Notes: generated by a model not told the origin, from the sequence alone. Positions 1-7,179 are shown, counted from the stretch's first letter. The stretch: DNA of 8,770 bases from an uncultured Peptococcaceae bacterium (GCA_934229395.1 CAKQDL010000061.1:1-8770); one strand, 5' to 3'. Translations and numbers: made by a program.

Positions 1-42
1 AAATAAGGGAGAGAGATTCGTGCGAATCTCTCTCCCTTATTT
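1..42. terminator. 42-nt palindromic hairpin, likely terminator of leftward operon
   Basis: Bases 1-20 pair perfectly with 23-42, leaving a 2-nt centre (TG). The stem has an A/T-rich base (AAATAA/TTATTT) and a GGGAGAGAG core, so either strand gives a strong hairpin whose 3' arm ends CCCUUAUUU. That fits a bidirectional rho-independent terminator for the leftward operon, but the bases after the hairpin lie outside the window, so a U-tract cannot be confirmed. Confidence 0.7.
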
Positions 43-76
43 ATTTGAGGTTGTCTATTTTCCGACAGCCCCTTTT
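1..76 (-). repeat. 76-bp inverted repeat, left copy (3'-end module)
   Basis: These 76 bases are the exact reverse complement of 8695-8770; identity stops at position 77 (T here, C in the other copy). The copy begins 24 bp beyond the stop codon of the leftward iron-sulfur subunit gene. Read with that transcript it gives a GGGGCTGTC...GACAACCTC imperfect hairpin followed by a 42-nt palindrome. The right copy has the same order after its own upstream operon, so the element keeps one orientation relative to transcription. It carries no coding sequence. The true repeat may extend beyond the window edge. Confidence 0.95.
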
Positions 77-78
77 TT
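47..78 (+). terminator. imperfect hairpin with T6, terminator facing into the window
   Basis: GAGGTTGTC (47-55) can pair with GACAGCCCC (64-72), with one A-C mismatch and one G-U pair, around an 8-nt loop, followed directly by six T (73-78). It would stop plus-strand transcripts entering from the left before they run antisense into the iron-sulfur subunit gene. The stem is imperfect, so efficiency is uncertain. Confidence 0.5.
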
Positions 79-100
79 ATTTATCTTCCAAATAGGACGA

Positions 101-1732
101 CTATTTTAGGAATTCGAAGTATGGTTCATCGAATTTGGTCATTGCGTTAACAATGAGTTCTACGATGCCAGAGTATTGGAAGTTATAGTTCTTGGTGAGG
201 CCCCAATGTTGAAGCATATCGCGGAAGGTACCTTTGCAGTTGGAGCAAGGTGCGCAGATATACTTAACGAGGTCGGTGTTGTAGATGTCTTCTGGACCAA
301 ATGCATCGAGGATTTGCTTGAGCTTCATGCGTGAAGAAATGTTGTCACGGAAATCAGAGAAGTTCAAGGAGTTCATGATAGCAAAGCCAGAACCACCACC
401 GCAGCAGTAGTTATCTACACCGTGAGGGTACATTTCTTTGAAACGACCTTCTGGTAGAACTGCCTTCAAGATATCACGTTGTGGTTGAACGATACCCATT
501 TGACGTACATAGTTGCATGGGTCATGCAAAGTTACAGGAAAATCGTTGCGCATTGGATCCAAATCGTAGGTGCCGCTCAAAACGAGGTCACGAAGAAGTG
601 GGAGGCAGCTTTCTACAGGAACACGACCGGTAGATGGAGTGTATCTGTCGGCAACAACAGCAGCAGCCTTGTGAGCGTGACCACATTCACCGATAACGAT
701 ACGGTTAACGCCGAGCTTCTTGGCAGCTTCCATTTGACGAACAGCTACTTCCTTGGCAAACATATCGTCATACCAAATACCGTAGTTAACGTTGTCATAA
801 CCGCAAAGGTCAGAGCTCAAGGTCCAATCCAAACCAGCTTCTTCGAAAAGAATGGTGAAAGCAGTTGGGTTTTCAGGCCAAGCCATGAATTCACCAGCGT
901 TATGGATAAGAAGAATATCAGCGCCGTGCTTATCAATTGGGGTCTTGTAGTCATTGCCAGGATAAAGATCGTTAAGGTCTTCATCGATGAATTCTACAGT
1001 GTCGATAAATGCTGCATGGGTAATACCGGTAGAAGAACCAGTCTTAAGTTGAAGCTTAGAACCCTTTTCGCAAAGTGGCTTTGGAACGATACCCATTTCT
1101 TGGGAGAAAATCTTACGAATTTCTCTAGCGAGGGTACCATTGTCAAGTGCGAGTGGGCAAGCTTGAGCGCAACGACGGCAAAGGTTGCAACGGTAAGCGT
1201 CTTCACCTAAGCGCATAACGGTTTCCCAGTTAAGATCTACGTCTGCGCCAGTGAACCAAGCTTTAATCTTGCCTTCCTTATTGATGTACTTCTTGATAAG
1301 ACGACGAAGTACTTCAATACGGTAGGTTGGACGATAGATTTCGTTTCTGTCAGTCGCAACGAAGATATGGCAAGCATCAGAGCAAGTGTTACATTTAGCG
1401 CAGTATTCTACGGTTAAATCCAATACTTGAATGATACCCTTGTTGGATTCATCGTTGACCATTTTTTCAAGACCTCTGAGGAAGCTGTTGCATAGAGCTT
1501 CTTCTTCTTCAGGGGTTTGTGGACGTTTGAAGGTATCGAGTGCCATTATGCCGTCGAGATCAGCATAATAGTTTTCGCGCCATTCAGGCTTTACTTCTTT
1601 AAATTTTGGCCACGTAGCAGGATCCTCAAATGGAGCAGGCAATGGCATGAGGTGCTTGTTATCAAGCGCTTCAGTAAGCTGTTCGCCGCGGATTGCGATG
1701 TCACGTGGACGAATAAGTCTTCCGTCGATCAA
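101..1732 (-). CDS. DsrK/HdrD-like (Fe-S)-binding subunit
   Basis: 543-residue cytoplasmic iron-sulfur protein of the heterodisulfide-reductase D / DsrK family. The sequence shows two ferredoxin-type [4Fe-4S] motifs: C111-x2-C114-x2-C117-x3-C121 and C182-x2-C185-x2-C188-x3-C192-P. Two cysteine-rich CCG domains follow. The first (about 272-380) is degenerate, with LCG around C310 and GECGH at 349-352. The second is well formed: C406, C443-C444-GGG, then the APCSNC cysteines C493, C496 and C499. In this family the CCG domain binds the active-site cluster that works on a disulfide or thiol partner. The length is typical of DsrK. The start is TTG, fixed by AAAGGAGG 7 nt upstream and the absence of a better ATG. 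It lies 62 bp after the membrane subunit, in one operon. DsrJ, DsrO, DsrP and DsrAB genes are not in the window, so the real substrate is unknown and sulfite reduction cannot be claimed. Confidence 0.88.
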   Translation of the reverse strand: MIDGRLIRPRDIAIRGEQLTEALDNKHLMPLPAPFEDPATWPKFKEVKPEWRENYYADLDGIMALDTFKRPQTPEEEEALCNSFLRGLEKMVNDESNKGIIQVLDLTVEYCAKCNTCSDACHIFVATDRNEIYRPTYRIEVLRRLIKKYINKEGKIKAWFTGADVDLNWETVMRLGEDAYRCNLCRRCAQACPLALDNGTLAREIRKIFSQEMGIVPKPLCEKGSKLQLKTGSSTGITHAAFIDTVEFIDEDLNDLYPGNDYKTPIDKHGADILLIHNAGEFMAWPENPTAFTILFEEAGLDWTLSSDLCGYDNVNYGIWYDDMFAKEVAVRQMEAAKKLGVNRIVIGECGHAHKAAAVVADRYTPSTGRVPVESCLPLLRDLVLSGTYDLDPMRNDFPVTLHDPCNYVRQMGIVQPQRDILKAVLPEGRFKEMYPHGVDNYCCGGGSGFAIMNSLNFSDFRDNISSRMKLKQILDAFGPEDIYNTDLVKYICAPCSNCKGTFRDMLQHWGLTKNYNFQYSGIVELIVNAMTKFDEPYFEFLK

Positions 1733-1739
1733 GGTTATT

Positions 1740-1747
1740 CCTCCTTT
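1740..1747 (-). promoter_or_regulatory. ribosome binding site deciding a TTG start
   Basis: On the minus strand AAAGGAGG stands 7 nt before TTG (1732-1730). It is the only strong Shine-Dalgarno near the N-terminus of the iron-sulfur subunit and supports the rare TTG initiation. Confidence 0.8.
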
Positions 1748-1794
1748 AATTTTGTAGATAACATGGTGTTGTCTGATTACAAGCTAAAACTTGT

Positions 1795-2658
1795 TTATTT
1801 TTCCATTAATGGAGCAGACCACTTCATGTCATCAGAAGGCTTAATATCTGCTTCGGCAATAATGGTTTCTTCTACCTTACTGCCAGGAACATTTGGAGCG
1901 TTGTCCCAAATAACCTTATGGAAAGTGTAGTACTTGCCAACATAATGGCTCATTTTGCAAACTGGAATGTAGATCAAAAGACCACAGAAGAGCAAAAGAT
2001 TAATCTTGGTTGGCTTGTTAAGATCTTTAAGGGATTTAGCGTGAAGCATGCTAGAAATAACCTTAGAAACATAGCCAAAGCTGAATTTGTTGGATGCAAA
2101 TGCGACTAAGCCAGAGAAGGCTCCTGCAAACAAAAATCCAAGATTGAAGAATTCCTGTGGAGTGGTGTAAACGCGGAACTCACGATCGGTGAGGCGCTTT
2201 ACAAATAGACCAGCAGTACCAATGCAAATAAGTAAGCCAGATGCTAATCCAAGCAGAGTAACTGCTAAAGAAACGAGACCAGCAAGGATGCCGGTGAATG
2301 GCAAGAGAACACCTGCAGTTGCAACAACCAACATAGCGATGCAAACGTAGATGCCAAGGTGTAGAGAGTAGGAAATCCACCAGAATTTTCTTTGTTTTTG
2401 GAAAAGCTTCTTGATGAAGAGCATTTCGCTAAACATGTCTACCAACTCGCCAACAACATTCTTTTTGCGTGGTTTTTCGAACCATTTTTGATCTTCATAG
2501 TAAGATCCGCCGTACTCAGCACGTTCTGGATCTTCACCAGGAATTGGGTAAAGGTCCTGACGACCATGCATCGGCTTCTTTGCGTAGTCCATAAATTTAC
2601 GGACAGTAGCGGCAAAGAAAAAGATGATGGAAAACCAGCATAAAAGGGTTAACAACAT
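1795..2658 (-). CDS. DsrM/NarI-like membrane cytochrome b-type subunit
   Basis: 287-residue integral membrane protein, first gene of the leftward operon and probable quinone-facing anchor of the downstream DsrK/HdrD-like subunit. Hydrophobic segments lie at about 1-18, 93-117, 122-152, 170-189 and 218-235, the five-helix pattern of the NarI/DsrM family. Candidate heme-ligand histidines are H100 in helix 2 and H238 and H247 after helix 5. The segment YIPVCKMSHYVGKYYTFHKV (230-249) resembles the conserved C-terminal region of DsrM. The start is ATG at 2658, since AAGGAGGT lies 9 nt upstream of it; an in-frame TTG at 2685 would place that site inside the coding region. Family knowledge suggests menaquinol/quinone to cytoplasmic Fe-S electron transfer. 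Heme number and direction of electron flow are inference. Confidence 0.87.
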   Translation of the reverse strand: MLLTLLCWFSIIFFFAATVRKFMDYAKKPMHGRQDLYPIPGEDPERAEYGGSYYEDQKWFEKPRKKNVVGELVDMFSEMLFIKKLFQKQRKFWWISYSLHLGIYVCIAMLVVATAGVLLPFTGILAGLVSLAVTLLGLASGLLICIGTAGLFVKRLTDREFRVYTTPQEFFNLGFLFAGAFSGLVAFASNKFSFGYVSKVISSMLHAKSLKDLNKPTKINLLLFCGLLIYIPVCKMSHYVGKYYTFHKVIWDNAPNVPGSKVEETIIAEADIKPSDDMKWSAPLMEK

Positions 2659-2667
2659 AACTATCTT

Positions 2668-2675
2668 ACCTCCTT
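2668..2675 (-). promoter_or_regulatory. ribosome binding site fixing the membrane subunit start
   Basis: AAGGAGGT on the minus strand, 9 nt before ATG 2658. It argues against the 9-residue-longer TTG start at 2685, which has no Shine-Dalgarno of its own. Confidence 0.8.
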
Positions 2676-2697
2676 GTTTATACAATGCTTAATTTTC

Positions 2698-2740
2698 GAG
2701 CACATTGCGCAGTCGCATTTGCACAGGGCGCTCGATGCTC
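2698..2740 (-). promoter_or_regulatory. possible structured 5' leader of the DsrMK-like operon
   Basis: Between the predicted promoter and the ribosome binding site, GAGCA pairs with TGCTC (2736-2740 with 2698-2702). After symmetric 4-nt internal loops, GCGC pairs with GCGC (2728-2731 with 2707-2710). The nested stem could form in the leader RNA or mark a regulator site. It matches no riboswitch class I know and may be chance. Confidence 0.25.
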
Positions 2741-2754
2741 ACTGTATCATGTTT

Positions 2755-2783
2755 ACTATATCAGATTCTGCTAAAATTTTGAA
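2755..2783 (-). promoter_or_regulatory. predicted promoter of the DsrMK-like operon
   Basis: On the minus strand TTCAAA (2783-2778) and TATAGT (2760-2755) are separated by 17 bp. The -10 box matches the sigma-70 consensus at 5 of 6 bases and the -35 box at 4 of 6. It would start a leader of about 90 nt before ATG 2658. Confidence 0.45.
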
Positions 2784-2808
2784 CTTATTATTTGAAAAAG
2801 TTTATTAA

Positions 2809-3060
2809 TTGTTAGTCACTGTACATTTAATAGAAAAACAAGCGGAAATCATGACCGAGAGCGCCTATTTTTCTAGCCTTGGTCGTAACAATTGCTATAA
2901 AGAGCTGGACGCGGAGCGTTACAAAATAGTAACCACCCTAGATATGCGAACCAGCGCCATCTGCCGCGATATGGCCGTCCATATCTTTAAGCGCAGCGAG
3001 TATGCTGTAGGCACCACAGCGCCACCCTTCCATGTGTATTGCCGAACAACCACCACCTGA
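2809..3060 (+). pseudogene. phage head morphogenesis protein remnant (Mu F / SPP1 gp7 type)
   Basis: An 83-codon open stretch reads as the conserved C-terminal part of phage minor head proteins of the Mu gpF / SPP1 gp7 family. It has an E-S-A-Y element (17-20), then TLDMRTSAICRDM (43-55), then APPFHVYCRTTTT (71-83), corresponding to the family pattern TLDxRTSxxCR...APPxHxxCRSTT. The N-terminal bulk of such proteins is missing, there is no Shine-Dalgarno, and the frame stops right after the last motif. The +1 frame stays open to 3121, which suggests a frameshift. No other phage genes are near, so it appears to be a decayed prophage scar between two divergent operons. Family assignment rests on motif recognition. 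Confidence 0.7.
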
Positions 3061-3187
3061 AGGGGTTAGCGTGGTATATGGTGAAGGTAAGAACGGCATC
3101 GCCGAAGATTTAAATTATTAACAAGTCGACCTAAGACAATGCATTTCGTCAATAGCTGAGTAAAACCGGTTCTATGCATGTTTATAA
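3061..3187. other. intergenic stretch after the phage remnant
   Basis: No gene, tRNA or clear hairpin is visible. Bases 3061-3121 may be frameshifted continuation of the phage-derived fragment. No attachment-site duplication was recognised by eye. Confidence 0.4.
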
Positions 3188-3216
3188 TTTACAAGGATTA
3201 TTTATTGGTGTAAAAT
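3188..3216 (+). promoter_or_regulatory. predicted promoter of TIM-barrel / HAD-VanW operon
   Basis: TTTACA (3188-3193) and TAAAAT (3211-3216) are separated by exactly 17 bp; each box matches the sigma-70 consensus at 5 of 6 positions. It lies about 70 bp before the GTG start at 3285. Confidence 0.7.
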
Positions 3217-3269
3217 TATAGTGATTAAACGACAAAATATAAGCACAAAAAAAGATAAATTGCATGCAT

Positions 3270-3275
3270 AGGAGG
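3270..3275 (+). promoter_or_regulatory. ribosome binding site deciding a GTG start
   Basis: AGGAGG lies 9 nt before GTG 3285. The in-frame ATG at 3264 lies upstream of this site and has no Shine-Dalgarno itself. Confidence 0.8.
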
Positions 3276-3284
3276 AAAAATACG

Positions 3285-3953
3285 GTGGAAAAAAATCTGC
3301 AATTGATTGTAATGCTAACACACGATGATAAGACGGTAGCAAATGCGCTTGAGGTGTTTGAAAAATGTAAGGATACAAAGGCACAGTTTTGGGGGTTCAA
3401 GGAAGCGCCATTGCCTCTATCTGAAATGAAGGAACTGTATGCATATATGAAGACGTGCGGCAAAACAACCTTTTTGGAGGTTATTGCCTATACTGAAGAA
3501 GAGGGAATGGCCGGCGCCAAAGTGGCTGCGGAATGCGGATGCGATGTTTTAATGGGGACGTGCTTTAGTGATGCGATTAATGCCTTTTGCCATGAGCATG
3601 GTCTGAAATATATGCCTTTTGTGGGACACATCAGTGGACGTCCATCGGTGCTAGAGGGCAGTGCCGGCGATATGATTCAAGAGGCAAAGCACTATCTTGA
3701 AAAAGGCGCGTGGGGAATTGATCTTTTGGGCTATAGATACAAGGGTAATGCGAAAGTGCTTATCGAATCCTTTGTACAAGCGGTTGATGCGCCTGTATGT
3801 TTGGCGGGGAGTATCAATAGCTTTGAGCGCCTTGACGAAGTAAAACAGATGCAGCCATGGGCGTTTACAATTGGTAGTGCATTTTTTGAGCATCGCTTTG
3901 GTGATGGTTTTGCGAATCAAATAGATGAGGTTATAAACTACGTGTCAAAATAA
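3285..3953 (+). CDS. conserved TIM-barrel protein of unknown function
   Basis: 222-residue soluble protein that I cannot assign to a named enzyme. Alternating strands can be placed at about 6-11, 33-40, 61-68, 87-92, 108-113, 144-150, 170-177 and 193-201: eight strands, as in a (beta/alpha)8 barrel. The last two end in CLAGSIN (172-178) and TIGSAF (195-200), which look like the paired glycine-rich phosphate-binding loops of ribulose-phosphate-binding barrels such as HisA, TrpF or NanE. E65 after strand 3 and D146 in strand 6 are possible catalytic acids. The GTG start is chosen because AGGAGG (3270-3275) lies 9 nt upstream; an ATG at 3264 precedes that site. It is 14 bp upstream of the HAD-VanW gene, so the two are probably co-transcribed. 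A phosphosugar-type substrate is only inference. Confidence 0.8.
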   Translation: MEKNLQLIVMLTHDDKTVANALEVFEKCKDTKAQFWGFKEAPLPLSEMKELYAYMKTCGKTTFLEVIAYTEEEGMAGAKVAAECGCDVLMGTCFSDAINAFCHEHGLKYMPFVGHISGRPSVLEGSAGDMIQEAKHYLEKGAWGIDLLGYRYKGNAKVLIESFVQAVDAPVCLAGSINSFERLDEVKQMQPWAFTIGSAFFEHRFGDGFANQIDEVINYVSK

Positions 3954-3967
3954 TAAGGGGGTATAAA

Positions 3968-5338
3968 ATGCTCAGTAAGCTTTATCCATACGAATGTGCA
4001 AAAAGTGTATTTACGATTGATTATGAAAAATTGTATGACGAAGGTTATCGGGGGCTAATTTTTGATATTGATAATACCTTGGTATTGCACGGTACAGATT
4101 CAACACCGGAGATTGATGTGCTATTCAGAGATATTCAAGCTATAGGTTTTAAGACATTGTTATTGTCAAACAATGAAGAAAAACGTATCAATCGTTTTAT
4201 GGAAAACATACGCAGTTACTATATTCATGATGCCCAAAAGCCCAAAACATGGGGCTACAAAAAAGCCCTTGAAATAATGGAGCTCGATGCGAGTCAAGTT
4301 GTAGTTATAGGGGACCAGGCTTTTACAGATATTTTGGGTGCAAATAGAGTTGGTATGGTAAGTATTTTGGTTGATTTTCTTCGTTGGCCAAATGAAACGC
4401 ATTTGGGCAAAAGGCGAAGAGCAGAGCAAATGGTGCTTTTAACTTATAAGTTGCGCAAAAAATATTGCAATCGTTTGGGTGGCGTTGAGAAAAACGGCCA
4501 AGCGCCAAAAAGACAACGTAAGAATTTCTGTGATATTCACCCGGCTTTTTATTGGCTGTCTACGCAAAAAGAGACTTTTAAACGGTTGATACTTGACTGG
4601 CGGGATAGAGATGATTTTGCAGAAGAGCGAAGTGTATCTCCTCTGCCTGTTGTGGTATCGAGCCACGAATCAAAGGTTATTAAGGTTGGACCAGGCATTG
4701 ATCCGGTTTTGCAAGAAAACAAAGCTGTCAATATTCAGCTTGCCTGCGACAAAATCAATGGTATTATTATCCATCCAAATCAGATATTTTCTTTTTGGCA
4801 TTTGGTTGGACGTGCCAGCAAACGCAAGGGCTACAAGGATGGACGCGTTATTGAAAAGAATCATATCATACCAGGCTTGGGTGGTGGCCTTTGTAACTTG
4901 GCCAATACAATTAACCTACTGGCGCTTCATAGCCCTATGACGGTCACGGAGTTTCACAAACATTCTGATGCTTTGGCGTGTGACATCGACCATCGTGTGC
5001 CACTAAGTGCAGGCACCTCTATTTATTATAATTATGTGGACTACAGATTTAAAAATGAAACGAACGAAGATGTCCAGCTTTTGGTATGGACTGCTAACGG
5101 ACAGTTGTACGGCGAACTAAGAACGCAGAGGGCGTATCCAAACCGCTATGCGTTAATTGAAGAAAATCATCACTTTAGAAGAGAGGGTGATAAAATTTTC
5201 CGTATTTCTCAAATTTATAAAGAAACAATAGAGAAGGCATCTGACGAGGTTGTAAAAAAAGACCTCGTTTGGGATAATCACTCTGAAGTCATGTTCCCTG
5301 TAGAAATGATTCCCGAAGAAATGATTCGTAACGAATAA
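3968..5338 (+). CDS. YqeG-type HAD phosphatase fused to a VanW domain
   Basis: 456-residue two-domain protein. Residues 1 to about 170 match YqeG-family HAD subclass IIIA phosphatases: motif I FDIDNTL with D33 and D35, motif II LLLSNN (64-69), a lysine region KPKTWGYKKA (91-100) as motif III, and motif IV VIGDQAFTD (113-121). After a basic linker (about 165-186), residues 187-456 align over their whole length with VanW, the accessory protein of vanB clusters: NKAVNIQLA (251-259), a hallmark FSFWHLVG (274-281), GGGLCN (305-310) and a matching C-terminal tail. VanW function is unknown; many homologues occur outside resistance clusters. No signal peptide or membrane helix is seen, so a cytoplasmic location is likely. 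ATG 3968 has AAGGGGG 6 nt upstream. Both halves keep their motifs in one open frame, arguing for a real fusion. Substrate unknown; vancomycin resistance should not be inferred. Confidence 0.88.
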   Translation: MLSKLYPYECAKSVFTIDYEKLYDEGYRGLIFDIDNTLVLHGTDSTPEIDVLFRDIQAIGFKTLLLSNNEEKRINRFMENIRSYYIHDAQKPKTWGYKKALEIMELDASQVVVIGDQAFTDILGANRVGMVSILVDFLRWPNETHLGKRRRAEQMVLLTYKLRKKYCNRLGGVEKNGQAPKRQRKNFCDIHPAFYWLSTQKETFKRLILDWRDRDDFAEERSVSPLPVVVSSHESKVIKVGPGIDPVLQENKAVNIQLACDKINGIIIHPNQIFSFWHLVGRASKRKGYKDGRVIEKNHIIPGLGGGLCNLANTINLLALHSPMTVTEFHKHSDALACDIDHRVPLSAGTSIYYNYVDYRFKNETNEDVQLLVWTANGQLYGELRTQRAYPNRYALIEENHHFRREGDKIFRISQIYKETIEKASDEVVKKDLVWDNHSEVMFPVEMIPEEMIRNE

Positions 5339-5481
5339 ATATGGACGATATAAAAAAGTATAAATAAAATACATCGATTAAATCACTATAAAATCTAGGT
5401 AAATAAGCTGCGTCTGGTTGACTTTTCTAAAAATTGTATTATTATAAAAGTATAACAATGTAACCTTATAGGAGGAAAAAC
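5339..5481 (+). promoter_or_regulatory. intergenic region with predicted promoter for the rhodanese flavoprotein
   Basis: TTGACT (5418-5423, 5 of 6 to consensus) is followed by TATAAA (5443-5448) at a long 19-bp spacing, or by the poorer TTATAA at 18 bp. AGGAGG (5470-5475) is 6 nt before ATG 5482. No convincing terminator hairpin follows the HAD-VanW gene, so read-through from upstream is possible. Confidence 0.5.
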
Positions 5482-7179
5482 ATGAGTGAACTAAATGTAG
5501 TTGTAATTGGTGGCGTATCCTGCGGGCCTAAGTCTGCTGCACGCCTCAAACGCTTAATGCCTGAAGCAAACGTTACTCTTATTGAACGTGGTGAAGATAT
5601 TTCTTATGGTGGCTGTGGCTTGCCATATTTTATTGGTTCTACTGTAAAAGAACTTAACGACTTGATGACTACTTCTTGGGATGCTGTTCGTACCCCAGAA
5701 TTTATGAAGGCTACAAAAGATATTGATACCCTTCTCGGTTGGGAAGCAACCAAGATTGACCGTGACAATAAAGTTGTAGAAGTGAAGGATCTTAAGACTG
5801 GTGAAGAAAAGAAGCTTCCTTACGATAAGGTTGTTATCGCAACTGGTGCAAGCAACTTTAAGCCACCAATCAAAAATATTGACGCAACAGGCGTATATGG
5901 CCTTAAAACACCTGTTGATGGTGTTAATATCCAAAACTATCTCAAGCAAGGTGTTGGTTCTGCTGTTGTAATTGGCGCTGGTCTTATCGGTATGGAAACT
6001 GCCGAAGCCTTTGCTGATTGGGGTATTGATGTAACCGTTATTGAAATGATGGATCAAATCTTCCCTAAGATGCTCGACAAAGACATGGCTGCAGTCGTTC
6101 AAGATTACCTCGAAAAGGAAGACATGAATTTCATGCTTTCTACTGCTGTAAAAGAAATCAAGGTTGACGAAGAAGGTAAGGTATCTGGTGTTGTAACCGA
6201 TAAGGGCGAATTGGATTGCCAAATCGTGTTGGTTGCTGCTGGTGTACGTTCTGAAGTATCTCTTGCTGTTGATGCTGGTCTTGAAGTGGATCGTACCATC
6301 GTTGTTAACGATTATATGCAAACCTCCGACCCAGATATTTATGCTGGCGGTGATTGCGTATCTGTTACCCATCGTATTTCTGGCGAAAAGATTTTTGCAC
6401 CAATGGGTTCTACCTCTAACAAGCATGGTCGTATCATTGGTACCAACATTGCTCAAGGCAATACCCAAACCTTCCCTGGCGTACTAGGTACTTCTATTTG
6501 CAAGATGTTTGACTGGTCTATAGGTAAGGTTGGTTTGACTGAAGCTGACGCTATCCGTCTAGGCTATGATGTAGCTACTTGCGTGGTGCCTGGTCCAGAT
6601 ATTACTCACTTCATGCCTGGCAAAAAACTGATCATGGTTAAGACCGTGGCAGACAAGAAAACTGCACGCGTCCTCGGCGTTCAAATTGTTGGTCCTGGTA
6701 AGGTTGATAAGCGTATTGATACCATGGCAGGTGCATTCTCTGCAAATCCACAATTGACTGTATATGATATGGCCAATATGGACCTTGCTTATGCACCACC
6801 GTTCTCTAGCGCCGTAGATAACCTTTTGACCAACGCTAACGTTATGCAAAACGAAATCGAAGGTCGCGCACATTCCTATGGTTTCTACGAAGCACTCGAA
6901 AAGCTTCAAGACGAAAATGTTGCTTTTGTAGATCTTCGTATTGAAGATGAAGTAAAGGCGATGCCTTTTGAAACTCCAAATTATTACAACATTCCAATCG
7001 AAGAATTGCGCGCACGCGTAGATGAATTACCACGCGATAAGGAAATCGTTATTTTCTGCATCCTTTCAACACGCGGCTATGAAGGCCAGCTCATTCTTGA
7101 ACAAGCTGGATTTGAAAACGTTCACTTTATCAAGGGTGGCATTATGTTCTGGCCATTCAAAAAGCATTTGGCAAAGTAA
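5482..7179 (+). CDS. CoA-disulfide reductase-like flavoprotein with C-terminal rhodanese domain
   Basis: 565-residue FAD- and NAD(P)H-dependent oxidoreductase of the CoADR-rhodanese / NAD(P)H sulfur reductase group. The FAD-binding N-terminus is VVIGGVSCGPKSAARLKR (7-24). The single redox cysteine of this family is C45 in SYGGCGLPY. The NAD(P) motif GAGLIG lies at 165-170, the second FAD motif with AGGD at 288-291, and the dimerisation domain at about 330-455 ends with YAPPFSSAVDN. A rhodanese domain spans about 465-565, with active-site loop C526-ILST-R531 keeping the persulfide-forming cysteine. Family members reduce CoA disulfide, CoA persulfide, polysulfide or sulfur; which applies here cannot be read from sequence. 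It seems monocistronic: own promoter region upstream and a strong terminator downstream. C14 beside the FAD glycines is an extra cysteine of possible redox interest. Cytoplasmic. Confidence 0.92.
   Translation: MSELNVVVIGGVSCGPKSAARLKRLMPEANVTLIERGEDISYGGCGLPYFIGSTVKELNDLMTTSWDAVRTPEFMKATKDIDTLLGWEATKIDRDNKVVEVKDLKTGEEKKLPYDKVVIATGASNFKPPIKNIDATGVYGLKTPVDGVNIQNYLKQGVGSAVVIGAGLIGMETAEAFADWGIDVTVIEMMDQIFPKMLDKDMAAVVQDYLEKEDMNFMLSTAVKEIKVDEEGKVSGVVTDKGELDCQIVLVAAGVRSEVSLAVDAGLEVDRTIVVNDYMQTSDPDIYAGGDCVSVTHRISGEKIFAPMGSTSNKHGRIIGTNIAQGNTQTFPGVLGTSICKMFDWSIGKVGLTEADAIRLGYDVATCVVPGPDITHFMPGKKLIMVKTVADKKTARVLGVQIVGPGKVDKRIDTMAGAFSANPQLTVYDMANMDLAYAPPFSSAVDNLLTNANVMQNEIEGRAHSYGFYEALEKLQDENVAFVDLRIEDEVKAMPFETPNYYNIPIEELRARVDELPRDKEIVIFCILSTRGYEGQLILEQAGFENVHFIKGGIMFWPFKKHLAK

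Noticed and set aside
1..76. CRISPR repeat
   Set aside because: There are only two copies, 8.6 kb apart and inverted, with no repeat-spacer array or cas genes.
479..1210. 243-codon plus-strand open frame inside the iron-sulfur subunit gene
   Set aside because: It lies antisense to a well-supported gene with clear cysteine motifs, has no ribosome binding site and shows no recognisable domain.
101..2658. Dissimilatory sulfite reduction pathway
   Set aside because: Only DsrM- and DsrK-like subunits are visible; sulfite reductase and DsrC are not in the window and related pairs serve other electron-transfer roles.
2659..2685. TTG 2685 as start of the membrane subunit
   Set aside because: The extension would contain the Shine-Dalgarno AAGGAGGT that serves ATG 2658, and TTG 2685 has no site of its own.
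3264..3284. ATG 3264 as start of the TIM-barrel protein
   Set aside because: The strong AGGAGG at 3270-3275 is downstream of this ATG and correctly spaced for GTG 3285; the added residues look like translated ribosome binding site.
3968..5338. Vancomycin resistance gene
   Set aside because: VanW homologues are common outside van clusters, no vanH, ligase or vanX-like gene is near, and VanW itself is not known to confer resistance.
5554..6468. 304-codon minus-strand open frame inside the rhodanese flavoprotein gene
   Set aside because: Antisense to a gene with clear FAD, NAD and rhodanese motifs; its long open state follows from the codon use of the real gene, and the translation looks like no known protein.
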